The notes under the pieces: model-generated
Databases searched by the model: none
The model's input: only the letters and a program-made list of their open reading frames with translations
Told to the model about the DNA's origin: nothing
Source: Neoechinorhynchus agilis
Taxonomy: Eukaryota; Acanthocephala
NCBI GenBank assembly: GCA_051530055.1
Contig: CM121341.1
Location: 16,182,001 to 16,246,000 of the forward strand
Reading direction: 5' to 3'
DNA: 64,000 bases
Shown: piece after piece, positions 41,923 through 53,139 of the stretch
How positions within the stretch are numbered: the first letter of the stretch is position 1
Layout: every line of letters starts with the position of its first letter
Position numbers and translations under genes: made by a program

Positions 41923-43607
41923 TCAATTAAAAGAAATGCTTCCAAATAATGCATTGACATTCTTCAACTTATCTTCGACATCTCCCAACTCCTATAAATC
42001 ACTGTTAGAAGCGAATACAACAGAACCAGTCTAACTTTCTCAACATTGATTCCTTTATCATAGCTCGCAGGTATAATTCTGATGAAATCGGCAAAAGCCT
42101 TAATGCGTTCCTTTAGAAATGTATATTCCTGCATTACTTCATCGTACTGACTCGTCGGAATAGTATCGTCACTTTAAAAAATCATATTCAAAGTCGTGAT
42201 CACGTTGTAGTCGAACAAACTTTTTCATTGATTGAATCATTTTTATGTGCTGTTCCCTTATATCGATGTGGCGCTCACGTTCAGCAAGATCCAGTTCCCA
42301 CTTTGAAATACGATTTTCAATCTAACGGAAAAAACCGTCGAAAATTATGCGGTGAATCATAGAATACTAACCTTTTTGCTTTCCGTGAGCAGCGCTTCAT
42401 TTCTCACTCTCAAATATTTGCAATCACTCATGAGGCGTTCATTCTCCGTTTCAATCTTTGCGTTTAATTCTCGTTCATGCAGCAGTTGGGCTCGTAAATC
42501 GTCAACTAGGCAATTTTTTTCTATGGATATCTTAGCGCTTGACTGCAATTTGAACATTTTATTTTCAAGATTCATGCATTTGTGCCTTCAAAACGTTTAG
42601 AAGTGGGGATTAGACAACTATAGTTGAGTGCTGCGTTTTATTGCATTATTCAAGGAAGCAAATAATAAAGAGTCTAATTGGCAATGCTTAGGTGCTAGTT
42701 AGAATCTCGGCAAATCGAACTTTTTCGTGACATGAGCACGTACCGTTCTTAAGAAAAATTAGTTTTCATTTAGCTTTGCTATAAAATCTCCTTAAAACGA
42801 CTTATATTATGCAGAATTCAGCCAATGACTTCTTGTACTAGAAGTATTTATAGAATTTCCATGCAGATACCTTAATTCCTCATTGCTCAGGTTTAATTCT
42901 TTCACCCTTTCTCGTGCCAATTCAACTTCCCCTCTCAAATTAGAATCTCTGAGAGCAAACATCTTTTCAGCCGATGCCAACTCATCATTTAATCTCTTTA
43001 TAGTGCCACTTGAATTATCCCTAAAGAAAAGGTAAAAACACCGCTGGACCACAATCAACCTAAAATTCATACATTTCAGCTTTTAAGTCGGCCAGAGATT
43101 TTTCTCCAGACTCCAATCCTATACATTTCTCTATTTCAATCAGCCTGCCTTCGGCAGTATTTAATTTAAATTTCAAATCGGACATCCGCTTCTCCATTTC
43201 ATATTTCATTCTCTCATTTTCTGAAACGTTCTACAGCATATCGGCTGAAAATGAAATATCTCACTTGCAATGCACTGTTCGAGATCTTCCTTATCTTTCA
43301 TTAAATCATTAAATCGATCTTCATTTTCCTTTCTTGCGTTTTCCACACTTGATCGATTTTGCTCTTCACAATGCTGGAGCGCTGTTTCATGGTCTCTTTT
43401 GAGTTTTGATATTTGATGGCGGAGCACCATTATCTCCGTATCTTTTCCAAGAAGTTGCCTCTTCAACATATCATGATCACTTTTTATTTCATTTTTTTCA
43501 GCCTTAAAAAATTACCTGATACGAAGACTTAATATTTTACGCAAAAAAACCTTTAGATTGTCATATTTCTCTTCTAAATTCCCGATTAGACTTCGCGAAT
43601 TGTTCAT
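41923..43607 (-). CDS. Coiled-coil protein, unknown function
   Basis: Seven exons by eye: 43607-43551, 43502-43265, 43220-43073, 43020-42871, 42585-42372, 42321-42036, 41991-41923; introns mostly 44-52 bp, one of 285 bp. About 380 codons, nearly all heptad-like: KRQLLGKDTEIMVLRHQISK, ERMKYEMEKRMSDLKFKL, ELNAKIETENERLMSDCKYL. No head domain, so it is a rod-type structural or centrosomal/ciliary-style protein; the exact family is not recognisable. In exon 6 the frame breaks once near 42172: one A too many in an AAA run gives a stop, while the next frame continues well (PTSQYDEVMQEYTFLKERIK) and is properly spliced to a last exon. This may be a sequencing error, or the protein really ends there. 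Confidence 0.65.
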
Positions 43608-44008
43608 CCCCACTGTCTGAAACACTTCAAACGAGATATCAAAGTTTTTTGATTATGAGCGAAGAAAACGAGCAGGGATTTAACCATTTAAGCTTATCTT
43701 CAAAGGACAACTTTAGGGAATTACAACATGATGATTTGAAGATGTCCTTCAGATGATATTTTAAACACGAAAGCGATAGATGCAGATCGAACTCAAGAGT
43801 TCTAAATTATTGACCGCATTTTTACAACCACAATTTACAGTTTGGAAAAACAGAAAAAACTCAATGGTTTGTAACTCATTTAATCATGATCCTTAGACTT
43901 CTAGTCCCTCCAAAACTAGAATCTTCTTCTTTTGCCTATCGCTATCACCTTTCTAAATCAGCATGAATTGTTTCACCCAAGCCGAACGTAAGGAGATAAG
44001 AAACAAAA
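43608..44008. other. Intergenic spacer
   Basis: AT-rich; upstream of the coiled-coil gene and downstream of the M3 gene. No feature seen. Confidence 0.45.
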
Positions 44009-46780
44009 TCATAAATCATACCCATACAAACTGGCTACAGAATCTTTGACACTTACTCCCAATTGAACGATTTCATCAGCGTATTTTCTCGGTTGTTGAT
44101 ACGGACTTCGAATAAGCATACGTCGGATTAAATCGAAACAATTGTTACGATCTGCATTTTTGAGCAAAACTCCTGCGAGATACATCGAATGAAAATTAGC
44201 GGCCTTTTGACCAACTGCTTCGTCAGTAAAAAGTTCATATAGCTGACATGGAAAATAATCCTTTGGAATCTGTGGAAGAGCGTGAAAGGATGTCCACATG
44301 CTATTTGCAACATCAATGCAATCTTTCTTTTTAGAATGAAGAGTTATTCCGTAACTAGCCAAATAGAGATCGTCAAGTGCGCCAAAAGAGGATAAGTGAT
44401 TATGGTGCTTAAAGAGTCTTTGAGCATGTTGAAGACTTATCTTGTTTGAGCTCAATTCAGCCAAATTTTTAGGAAGACTTAGGAAATATTTAAAGAAGTA
44501 TGGTACAATTCGGACGAGCTGGAATTCCATATCAGCTGGACCAAAGAGTTTGTTTGTTCTCGTAGCTCGGCAACATACCGATTGCATTAATCGTCCAAAC
44601 TGAAAACCAATTTGGCGTATTTGACTAAATGTGAGACCAATATAAGGCAACGTTTCCGTTCGATCGGTTCCTAGTTTGAAGTACACAATGGGTGCTGGTC
44701 TTAGTCCGGACGAGATTGGATCAATTACCATTGATCGGCAATTGTAGGCGTAAGTTTCATTATCCATCCAACTATGTGAAATTGGATCGACAACCAAGAA
44801 AGATTTATTTTCACCAATAGTAATGAGATAAATCTTTGTGTATTTGTTTAACAGCTTATCCAAATGATCACTTGTACAGTCTTTGAATACCATGCCATGA
44901 ATAATTTTACTTGTGATGTTTAACATATTTTCAATTGTAAAAATTTCATTTTTAAAGGTACAGTAGTATTCTTTAGAAGATCTCCGGATTTTTGATCGGT
45001 AAGCTCGAAAGGTAGTTCCGAGTCAATTAGATTCTGGGTTTAGAAACTATCGCCGAACGAAGTAAAAAATTATGCATGCGTTAATGCTTTACAATTTAGA
45101 CTAAAAATAAAGTAACTAAATAAACTAGCGCTATTGAAATTGACGCATCAATTAGAAATAAATAGTAATGGATAGATCAGTCAATAAAAATCCTACAAAA
45201 ATTTTTATACTCGAAGAATTCGAAATGAGATATAAGATGTAATCTTTAAATTATGTAATTTTTACTTTATAACCTCAACAGGATCGAATTTGTCTCTTAA
45301 GCGGTCGACCGAACCGTAAACAGAATTTGCTTGTAAACGTCGATAAAATCGAAAATCATAAGGTTGAACAGTTCCTTTTAGATTGTCAGCTTCGGTTGCG
45401 AATTTATTTATAGCTTCGAACTCCTTAACATTTATTGGTCGAAAGCAGCTTCGAGCTTCCTCCATGAGATCGACTATTTTAGAAACGGGAGAAATGAGAG
45501 TTGGTTCCAAAGATAGCTCGGCATAACTGTCATAGCCAAGGCGACTAGAAATATCTTGCCTCAAAGCAACTATATTGTTTTTGCAAGTTTCTTAAAAACG
45601 ATTGCGCTTACACTATAAGAAACGATAAATTATCTTGATATCGACGTCTGCCCTATGTTCAAGAATTGGTTATTCTATCGTTATTATTAGTTTGAATTTC
45701 GACTTGATGTGAACTGCAAAGAGGTATCTACAAAAGCATAGCAAAAACGACTTAACAAAACTAATAATTAATCATGCCGAGGAACGATGACTTTTAAACA
45801 ATAAAAACATCAATTTGAAATTTGAATCTAGGAAACCAGTAGGACACCCATTAGCTTTCGTCAATTTTAAGAAACCTTGCACTGGCGTGAATTCGATTGT
45901 TTAATTCAAGGTGACCTTGAAGGAGAGACGCTCTTCCTCTATATTCGCTATAATACTCTTTCCTGATTTTCCGATCAGAACAATATTCCAGCACAGGAAG
46001 AAGACTGTCATTGAAAGTTAATGTATTTGGTGCAGCAACACCCAATTCCACTTCCGGAACATGCTTTAACCGATCGCGGAGGTGAGGGGGCAACGATTCG
46101 AGCCGGTCACCGGTAAATAAACTGTAAGCGCTGGTGCATTTGGCTAACTTAGTTAGAAAAGTAGCTTGCTCTTTTTCCAGTTGATAAATATGAGATTGGA
46201 ATCGGTCGATCGTTTCTTTAAGTCCGTATCCTTTACGGAAAAATTGAATGGCATAAAGGTCAGCAAGCCTTTTCTCTTCATCATTTGAAGTTTTTGACGC
46301 CCTAGCAAGACTGTACAGTAGCATCGGATTTTGCACTTCCATTCCAAAGTGATTGATGGTGTTCAAGTACACAAGAAAATGACGACCTCCACGGACACGA
46401 GCGAACATTTTCGCAGTTTCGCGAGCATTTTGAATTATTGATGCCCACCGATCAATTGAGCCGAAGACTTGATCGAATGTTGCTTCAGGTTTTGAACAAA
46501 GTGTATTGTTGAGTTCGTTGACGAACAATTCAAATTGTCTGCTGATACTACACAAAGCATTGTGCATTTGATACGAGCTCATCGTTTTAAGATTAGGGAA
46601 GTCCCCAAGGGCTTCACGAGAGTTGATGATAAAATCCATAAAGTGGTTTTTTTCGTTTGGACGAAGGGCTGGAATGTCGGGCATCAATATTGTGTAACCA
46701 TGATCGAAAGCGGTTGTTGCCCTTGAACGGTGAATGTGAGTAGTCAAAGTGGAAAACCTGCGGAGATTTAAACTTCGCAT
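44009..46780 (-). CDS. M3-family oligopeptidase homologue lacking HEXXH
   Basis: Three exons: 46780-45883, 45590-45266, 44981-44009; introns 292 and 284 bp; phases agree; 731 codons without a stop. MRSLNLRRFSTLTTHIHRSR is a mitochondrial presequence. The fold marks of M3 peptidases (oligopeptidase A/thimet type) are clear: IVALRQDISSRLGYDSYAEL, then QPYDFRFYRRLQ, and FDPVEVI before the catalytic domain. At the active site the family has LFHEFGHALH; here it is IGFQFGRLMQ: His to Phe, Glu to Gln, His to Arg, so both Zn-binding His and the catalytic Glu are lost. The rest of the C-terminal domain is preserved to the usual end. As the long frame is intact, this is probably a functional pseudo-enzyme (peptide binding or scaffold, inference) rather than a dead gene. 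Confidence 0.82.
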
Positions 46781-47245
46781 CTATGTTTGGAGATATGGTA
46801 TTTTAGAACGGTTTGTGATGTATTATCCAATCATCAAATGAACCAAAAATGACCTCTGTTACTATGATCACTAAGCTCACAAATAAGTTGCGTTTCTGCT
46901 CGTTCAACCAACAACTATAAGGAAATAATCGATTTAAGAGCGCCATCTAAGAGCGAAACCCAGTTAATAAGTTTTTGAAATTCTGGACGGGCGGAATCTA
47001 ACCCGATAAGTGTTCAAAGCGCATTCAATAATTGTTAAATGCCAGATTCAATCACTGAGGGTCGCAAAAACGTGAAGCTATAAAATTGACGGGTCGGTGA
47101 ACTTGGTATATTTTCTGGAAGAAATTTCGTTCATTATGCTTCCTAACCGTCATTTGACTCGTTTAACTGAATCGATTAGATCCGAGTCTAATTACCTTCG
47201 GTATTTCTTTTATCGGGAACCAGTTCGGAAAAAATCATTTCATTG
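46781..47245. other. Intergenic spacer
   Basis: Upstream of the M3 gene; no open frame or repeat supported. Confidence 0.4.
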
Positions 47246-47729
47246 CTAAAGATTAAAGCGCTTAAAAGCTCGACAATGGAAATCATAATTGGGCATCGTT
47301 TCGGTTACATAACTTTTTAGACCGCGAACTCCAGAATTACCGGAATGTAAATATTTTAACGGCGCACCTAGAAATAGTAATTTTAATAGTCCCAGATTTG
47401 CTTCGAAAACTTTCGTCCTATTCAAAGATGAAGGAAGCCGATATATTACTCCAACGGACGGATCCAGTGCAAAGAGCGTACGCCAGAATTGTATTTCGCG
47501 ATTTAATTTATGGTAGAATTCATCGTTCATCAAAAGACCATTAATTGAACCTTAGCAGATAAACGATGGTCCGATGTAAATGTCGCAGTTTATGATCAAA
47601 GCGTTCATTTGATTGGACGCGAACCGAGCACAAAAATTCGCCGCGTAATTCCAGTTGCTCAGAACAACACTTTTAATTTTAAGCAACTCTGTAAATTCGT
47701 GGAAAGCGACGGATTCGATCAGGATCAAT
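47246..47729 (-). pseudogene. Exon of unknown gene with one in-frame stop
   Basis: The minus-strand frame is coding-like throughout: LILIESVAFHEFTELLKIKS, NYAANFCARFASNQMNALII, a TAA near 47555, then the same frame goes on with GLLMNDEFYHKLNREIQFW and LDPSVGVIYRLPSSLNRTK to a stop at 47246. One stop in an otherwise good 160-codon frame suggests recent loss, or two exons around a tiny intron. On its 5' side (higher coordinates) it is cut by a transposon at 47730. It may belong with the exon at 48309-48462. No family recognised. Confidence 0.45.
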
Positions 47730-48280
47730 GGTAAATGTAAACTCCGGTCATCACATTTCTTATCCTTTAGTACAGCGGAGTTTTATTGGCGATTGTGGAC
47801 AGTGGATCGTGTTCTGTGGTGTATTGCGAGATAAGTGGATTCGATTCTTCAATGGTTACTGAATCAGTCAGCAGTGGACGGCTTAAACCTGAAAAATAAG
47901 GACGATTAAACTATGATTCGTAGCACGACACACGGCGGTTTTTATTTGTAAAAACGCGGGCAATCGATAAAAAATTTGTTGTTTACAAAAGGGATTAGTC
48001 GAGTGGAAGTCTGCTTGAGCGACCCGTCGACCACACGTTAGCTGTGGATTCTCCGTCGCGGGAAGGTCTGAGCAAGGGCGATTAAAAAGGTAGTTAGTCA
48101 TCCCCAGAAGGGTTGTCCGCGCGAGCGGAGGCGGTCCACCAGAAATAATTTGGATGTTGAGAAGGACCGTTGCCTGATTCCGATGCAGTGTGATTGGCAG
48201 ATTTCAGCAATAATGCGCTGATAAACTCAATTCAGACTACTCTTCACTCGACATAAATCCCTTTTTTCTCGAATCTCGTT
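47730..48280 (-). mobile_element. Solo 5' region of the CR1-derived element, copy C
   Basis: About 550 bp, over 95% like 51425-51975: part of one 221-bp 5' monomer (48113-48280) plus the next 380 bp, ending in GGAGTTTACATTTAC. The body and 3' end are absent. LINEs normally lose the 5' end, so a 3'-less copy is odd. It sits in what looks like an intron of a host gene. Confidence 0.8.
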
Positions 48281-48308
48281 CAACTCTTTAATTCCAGATT
48301 CTATTTAC

Positions 48309-48462
48309 CTGGTGAACCGAACTCGATTGGCGGCAGTCTCTACAAGAAAATCGAGGGTTTGGTTCAATGCTATCCCAATCGATTCTGTGGATACCCGTCT
48401 TTCCGACGAGGCAGTAAGGATTGTTAAGAAATTATTCGTTATATTTTCAATTTCAATTAGCG
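48309..48462 (-). CDS. Exon of unknown gene, 5' side cut by a LINE
   Basis: The minus-strand frame reads NQTSLIEIENITNNFLTILT, RRVSTESIGIALNQTLDFLV and ends AANRVRFTR at a good donor (GTAAAT at 48308). Asn-x-Thr sites are frequent, which suits an extracellular domain. Upstream it is truncated by the LINE at 48463. A diverged duplicate of its first half lies at 53015-53090. It could form one gene with 47246-47729; the function is unknown. Confidence 0.4.
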
Positions 48463-49041
48463 ATGTTTGATTCAGTAAGGATTGCAGTGTCCCTGAGAGT
48501 TGGGGTACCGATGTGCACATCCCATCGCTGCCGTTGCGGAGCTACCGTGGAACAATCGATACGCCATTGTCTCGTCTGTCGGCAATTAAGCGGAAGCTAC
48601 TCACAACACGCCGAAGTAAACGCAATTTTTAGCCGTGCCCTGAATACTGTGAATGCGCTCAACATCCTAGAGCCGAGCAATCTTTGCCGACTCGATGGTC
48701 GTAGACCCGCAGCAAGCAACATAAAATTCGCCACTATTAAACCAGGGGGAGCATCAACTGCCGCTGAGAAACTCAAAAAGATTAAATACAGGGACCTGAG
48801 TCGAAATCATTATTTTGTTCCTTTTGGCGTCGAGACACTTGGGTCGCTTAGTACCGCGGCGCAGGACCTGCCTGATCAAGCAATTGTCTAAGAGATTGAG
48901 ACGAATCACTGACGATCAGAGGGCAGGAGCATTCCTCCTACAAAACATTAGTCTGGCTGTGCAACGAGGGAATGCTGCATCCGTCTTTTCGACCGTTACA
49001 CCAGGATGGCAGCTGAGTGATCCAGAGCGGTGGTGGGAATA
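48463..49041 (+). mobile_element. RLE LINE 3' fragment, third subfamily
   Basis: Starts RIAVSLRVGVPMCTSHRCRC, includes the knuckle, ILEPSNLCRLDGRRP (the PD of the nuclease motif and the next strand are deleted) and NHYFVPFGVET, then after a frame shift near 48880 GAFLLQNISLAVQRGNAAS and the stop near 49041. It is 5'-truncated at the same protein position as the copy at 29790. Confidence 0.82.
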
Positions 49042-49116
49042 ATTTCATGTCTAAAATATTATATAAATAATATCATGTTTTTTTCTTTTTACGTCTACGA
49101 CAATTTAATTTTTTCC

Positions 49117-49215
49117 TATGCAGTAACAATGTAAACACTTCAAACCTATTTACTTCGATTACAAGACGGTATAATTTATGATACTTACCCGAAATGTCTG
49201 GCGCTAAATGCACGA
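49117..49215 (-). repeat. Inverted duplicate of 36355-36490
   Basis: Read on the minus strand it matches the plus-strand segment up to ACTGCATAG, lacking a 26-bp piece present there. A GTAAGT follows CATTTCGG. No element is inserted after ACTGCATAG here, but copy B ends directly before it. Confidence 0.75.
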
Positions 49216-49228
49216 TTAGAATGATGTC

Positions 49229-52200
49229 TTTTATAGGAACTAAGACGTGCAATGTGATCTTTTACGTTGTCTAATGTCTTTCATTATTATGCGAAAACGT
49301 GCTCCACCTTGCGCTGAAAAGTTCTCTTAGCTACAGGATTTGTCCGAATATTTCTTAAGCGTGCTCCCAAATCGATCTGTTAGAAAAACAGCACAAGCAA
49401 CGCATATAATTTGCATTCGCGTTTGGAAAAATGCTACGATGAAATCAGCAATCGACATCGAGAACAAGTCGCGTTCTTAAATTTGCTCCCCTTTAAAAAT
49501 TTGAATAGTTTGAATTTATATTTGCAAGCACTTCGTCTAAATGCACATTTTTATAAATAAAGTTTTGTTTTTATTTCTATAAAGCGCTTATCCCAGGCAG
49601 GTAAACGAGATGATTTTAAACGCTGAGGTGGGGTTCTGAGTTCGCGAGGAGGGAGTTTAGATGCGGATGGGTAGGCGTCGATATTTGTGAACACTTTGTT
49701 GAGGTGAGCGTCAAGGCGAGCTGGAAAGTCAAAAAGTTGACGCAACTCGCAGAAGGGTAAAAGAGGGCGAATTTGTGGAGTTTATGAGCTCTACCATGAA
49801 CTCCAGTTGACGCAATGAGGACTCAGAACGAGAGGTATTAGGGCGGTACACGCCAGCAACTGTAAATTTTTTAGACCATTTTTTAGAGCAGCTGAGAAGT
49901 AGACTGCAATGAAATCTAAATCGGGGTTTTGCAGAGAACTATGAGAGATAAACAGTATGGTAGCGATTGCCGTAAGTAAATTAAGACCCCCCTCCTGGAC
50001 GGTCCTCGCGGTATGTATGGAAGGAAGAGTACCTGGGAAGGATGGCTAAATCGCTGTTGAAGGGGTTATGCCACGTTTCTGGTAAGATGACTACGTCGGC
50101 TTTTCAGTAGATGAAATGAGAAAAATTTCATCTAGTTTAGGAAGAAAGCTAGTGATAATTATTTACTTGATTTGGGAAAAAGAGAGTGCGTTATGTGGAT
50201 GGGCTGGGAGATTGACCATTATGGTTTTTCGGGGGCCGGTGGAGTTGCACGTAGTCAAAGAAGGTGGGAAGTCGCCTACTCTTCGATTATTGGGATGTGG
50301 AAGATGTTCTAGGATTCTCGTTAAAAGTGAAAGGCTATATTGGGAAGATGAGGTCTGAATTGAATTTGGAGGGGAAGTGAAAAGATTTTGTGATGAGTTC
50401 TTATGTGAATAGATACGAACTGAAAGTTGTGAAGTGGGGAGTCTGTGTCTCCTGTCAAGAAAGTGGGAAGCTACGAGTGGTGAAATGGAAGTTACTTTGA
50501 GGAGACGTGGTCTCGGGTTAAAGGGATTTTTGGAGGGAATGCGCATAACAGTTGATGGGGAAGCAATAGTAGAGTGAATATCGGGGGAAAAGGCATTGAG
50601 AGATACGAAGAATTTAGTGGCGGTGATGTGCATCAGCGGCGAAAGGATCTGTAACAGGGGCTTCCGGTATACCAGTAATAAAAGTGATGCGATTTATACC
50701 CTTTAGGAAGGTGTGCATGGCACGATGGATCGAATTCGGAGCGGCGAGGGATGATAGGCAGGAGGTGAAGGCGTATCATTACAGAAATGAATCGGAGGGT
50801 TGATTGATTGTGATGGTACTGAGGTCAACCTCATGTCCTTATAGTTATTTGTTCCTCCTTTTGCTCTAGCCACTACTTGTTCAGATGCTTCTTCGACCCT
50901 TTGTTCAATCGTAGTTTTATAGTAGTTACTCGAAGTGAATCGCTCTCGCTTTTCCTTTCGCTATCTTTTATATAAGTCTTAATAAGATACTCTTCCCAAA
51001 TAATCGTCGAAGTATTCGCAGTTTTTTTTAACATCACTAGTTTCCAACAAATATTCCTTTGAGTTTAACATACTGATGGCATTTACCCAATACGCATTCT
51101 CCTTCGTGACCGCTCCTCAAGCAGATTTCTGTAAACTTTCAGCTTGTTTCTTAGCATTCCCCTTTGGAAGCTTTGTCATCTGCTTTGAACTGTTAGATTT
51201 TTCCTTTGCATTTTTTGACTTGGACCAACTGCTCACTTCTGAGAGCTTCCTTTTTGCACTGAATAGTCTCCGTTGATACAACCTTAACTGTGCTCACCAC
51301 TTCAATTTAATGAACCCTTTAGAGTATCAGTAACTCGTTCAAAGCACTGCTTTAGTGCAATATCGATAGGAGTAGAATACTTAGCCAAGTCCCATACGGC
51401 GAGAGAGTCCGATCGGCTTCAGTTGTAAATGTAAACTCCGGTCATCACATTTCTTATCTTTTAGTACAGGTGATTTTTGTTGGCGATTGTGGACAGGTCA
51501 CAGTGTTCTGTGGTGTATTGCGAGCTAAGTGGATTCGATTCTTCAATGGTTACTGAATAAGTCAACAGTCAACGGCTGAAACCTGAAAAATAAATGCGAT
51601 AAAACTATGATTCGTAGCACGACACACGGCGGTTTTTATTTGTAAAAACGCGGGCAATCGATAAAGAATTTGTTGTTTACAAAAGGGATTAGTCGAGTGG
51701 AAGTCTGCCTGAGCGACCCTTCGACCACACGTTCGCTGTGGATTCTCCGTCGCGGGAAGGTCTGAGCAAGGGCGATTAAAAAGGTAGTTAGTCATCCCCA
51801 GAAGGGTTGTCCGCGCGAGCGGAGGCGGTCCACCAGAAATAATTTGGATGTTGAGAAGGACCGTTGCCTGATTCCGACGCAGTGTGATTGGCAGATTTCA
51901 GCACTAATGCGCTGATAAACTCAATTCAGACTACTCTTCACTCGACATAAATCCCTTTTTTCCTCGAGCTGTTTGATTTTTTTATTTTGGTTGGCGCTTT
52001 AAAGGCCAATTAGGAGTCGACGAAGGGTTGTCCGCGCGAGCGGAGGCGGTCCACCAGAAATAATTTGGATGTTGAGAAGAACCGTTGCCTTATTCCGATG
52101 CAGTGTGATTGGCAGATTTCAGCACTAATGCGCTGATAAACTCAATTCAGACTACTCTTCACTCGACATAAATCCCTTTTTTCCTCGAGCTGTTTGATTT

Positions 52201-52238
52201 TTTTATTTTGATTGGCGCTTTAAAGGCCAATTAGGAGT
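49229..52238 (-). mobile_element. CR1-derived LINE lacking RT, copy B
   Basis: The fullest copy. From its 5' end (52238): two 221-bp tandem monomers (52238-52022 and 52021-51801), a 5' UTR to about 51425, a Lys-rich ORF1 start (51240-51060), the ORF1 core (IPSKNPFNPRPRLLKV, 50560; SHFLDRRHRLPTSQLSVR), the FFDYVQ motif, the end of an AP-endonuclease (DFPARLDAHLNKVFTNID, 49740-49680) and the noncoding tail ending TTCCTATAAAA at 49229. It shows the same missing RT as copy A. The reading frames are broken, and it is moderately old. Confidence 0.78.
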
Positions 52239-52254
52239 CCATATTAATCGTCGG

Positions 52255-52325
52255 GGCAATGCTGCCAGCGTGATGGCGACGGTCGAGGAAGGACAAAAGC
52301 TGGAATTTGGTGGGAGGTGGTGAAT
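52255..52325 (+). mobile_element. RLE LINE terminal stub
   Basis: About 70 bp encoding RGNAASVMATVEEGQKLEF and the GGRW stop, almost identical to 30375-30441. An extreme 5' truncation and young, given the near identity. Confidence 0.85.
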
Positions 52326-53014
52326 GTAAAGAAAAGTAACCAAATAGAAAACTTATAGAGGCTGTAATTCATTAAATGTCGCTATTCTGTACATTAAATT
52401 AAAGTCTAACTGTATTCTCTATCGAATAAAATTCGCCTTACCCGTATTTGATGAAGGATGATTTAATTTGGAAAATACATTTGATATGATGAATTGCAAC
52501 TCGTTATCTATTAAGAATTATATTGAACATGTGACTTTGAGCGATTCTGAGATCCGATATAGCTCATAAAAATTATTTTTGGAACTTTACGTTATTAAGT
52601 GATCACATTTTGCCGATATTTATTGACGGAATAGCGTAGGCCGACAGATTTAAATTGTTCTGGTTCGAGTAGGTTTTAAACAATTCATTATCGCCGTTTT
52701 TCTTAAGACACGATGCCCCAAATCCGCATTTTAAGTAACTGAATTTGCGAATATCACACTAAAAACAATTGAATTGATAATGACTGATTCAATCAGTCGG
52801 AAAATACATTCTTCTTTAATGATCCCTCTCGGATGTCTACAAGTGACCTAAACAACAATGTATCTAACTACCCGAATGTAATTTCCTGAAATGTAATATT
52901 TTATTTTTCATGGAAAAAATGCATTCTATAACGAATGTTAGCTTAGGTGAACTCATGGAAGATTTGCAGAAGTTTCTATTTCATCGGCGAGAAGTGCAAA
53001 TCTCTGATTCTAAT
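52326..53014. other. Spacer with a fold-back arm
   Basis: Mostly AT-rich. 52825-52880 is a single arm and flank of the fold-back repeat at 24846. No gene is recognised. Confidence 0.45.
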
Positions 53015-53090
53015 ATGACTTTTGTAAGGAAATTATTCATTAGTGGTTTCGTTTCAGTTAGCAAATTTTGATTCAGAAATAGATTTATTT
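53015..53090 (-). pseudogene. Diverged duplicate of the exon at 48309
   Basis: The minus-strand frame LNQNLLTETKPLMNNFLTKV corresponds to LNQTSLIEIENITNNFLTIL at 48460-48400. DNA similarity is also visible (AAGAAATTATTC...TTTGATTCAG). Probably a paralogous exon fragment. Confidence 0.45.
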
Positions 53091-53139
53091 TATTAAGATT
53101 GTCAGCCGGTGACTTATATCAATGTGTGGCCTTATATCA

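Noticed and set aside
47730-52238. Two similar 550-bp blocks (47730-48280 and 51425-51975) as terminal repeats of one LTR element
   Set aside because: The inner part encodes CR1-type ORF1 and an AP-endonuclease, an RLE LINE and host-like exon lie between body and second block, and no primer-binding or integrase features are seen. A LINE with a solo 5' copy fits better.
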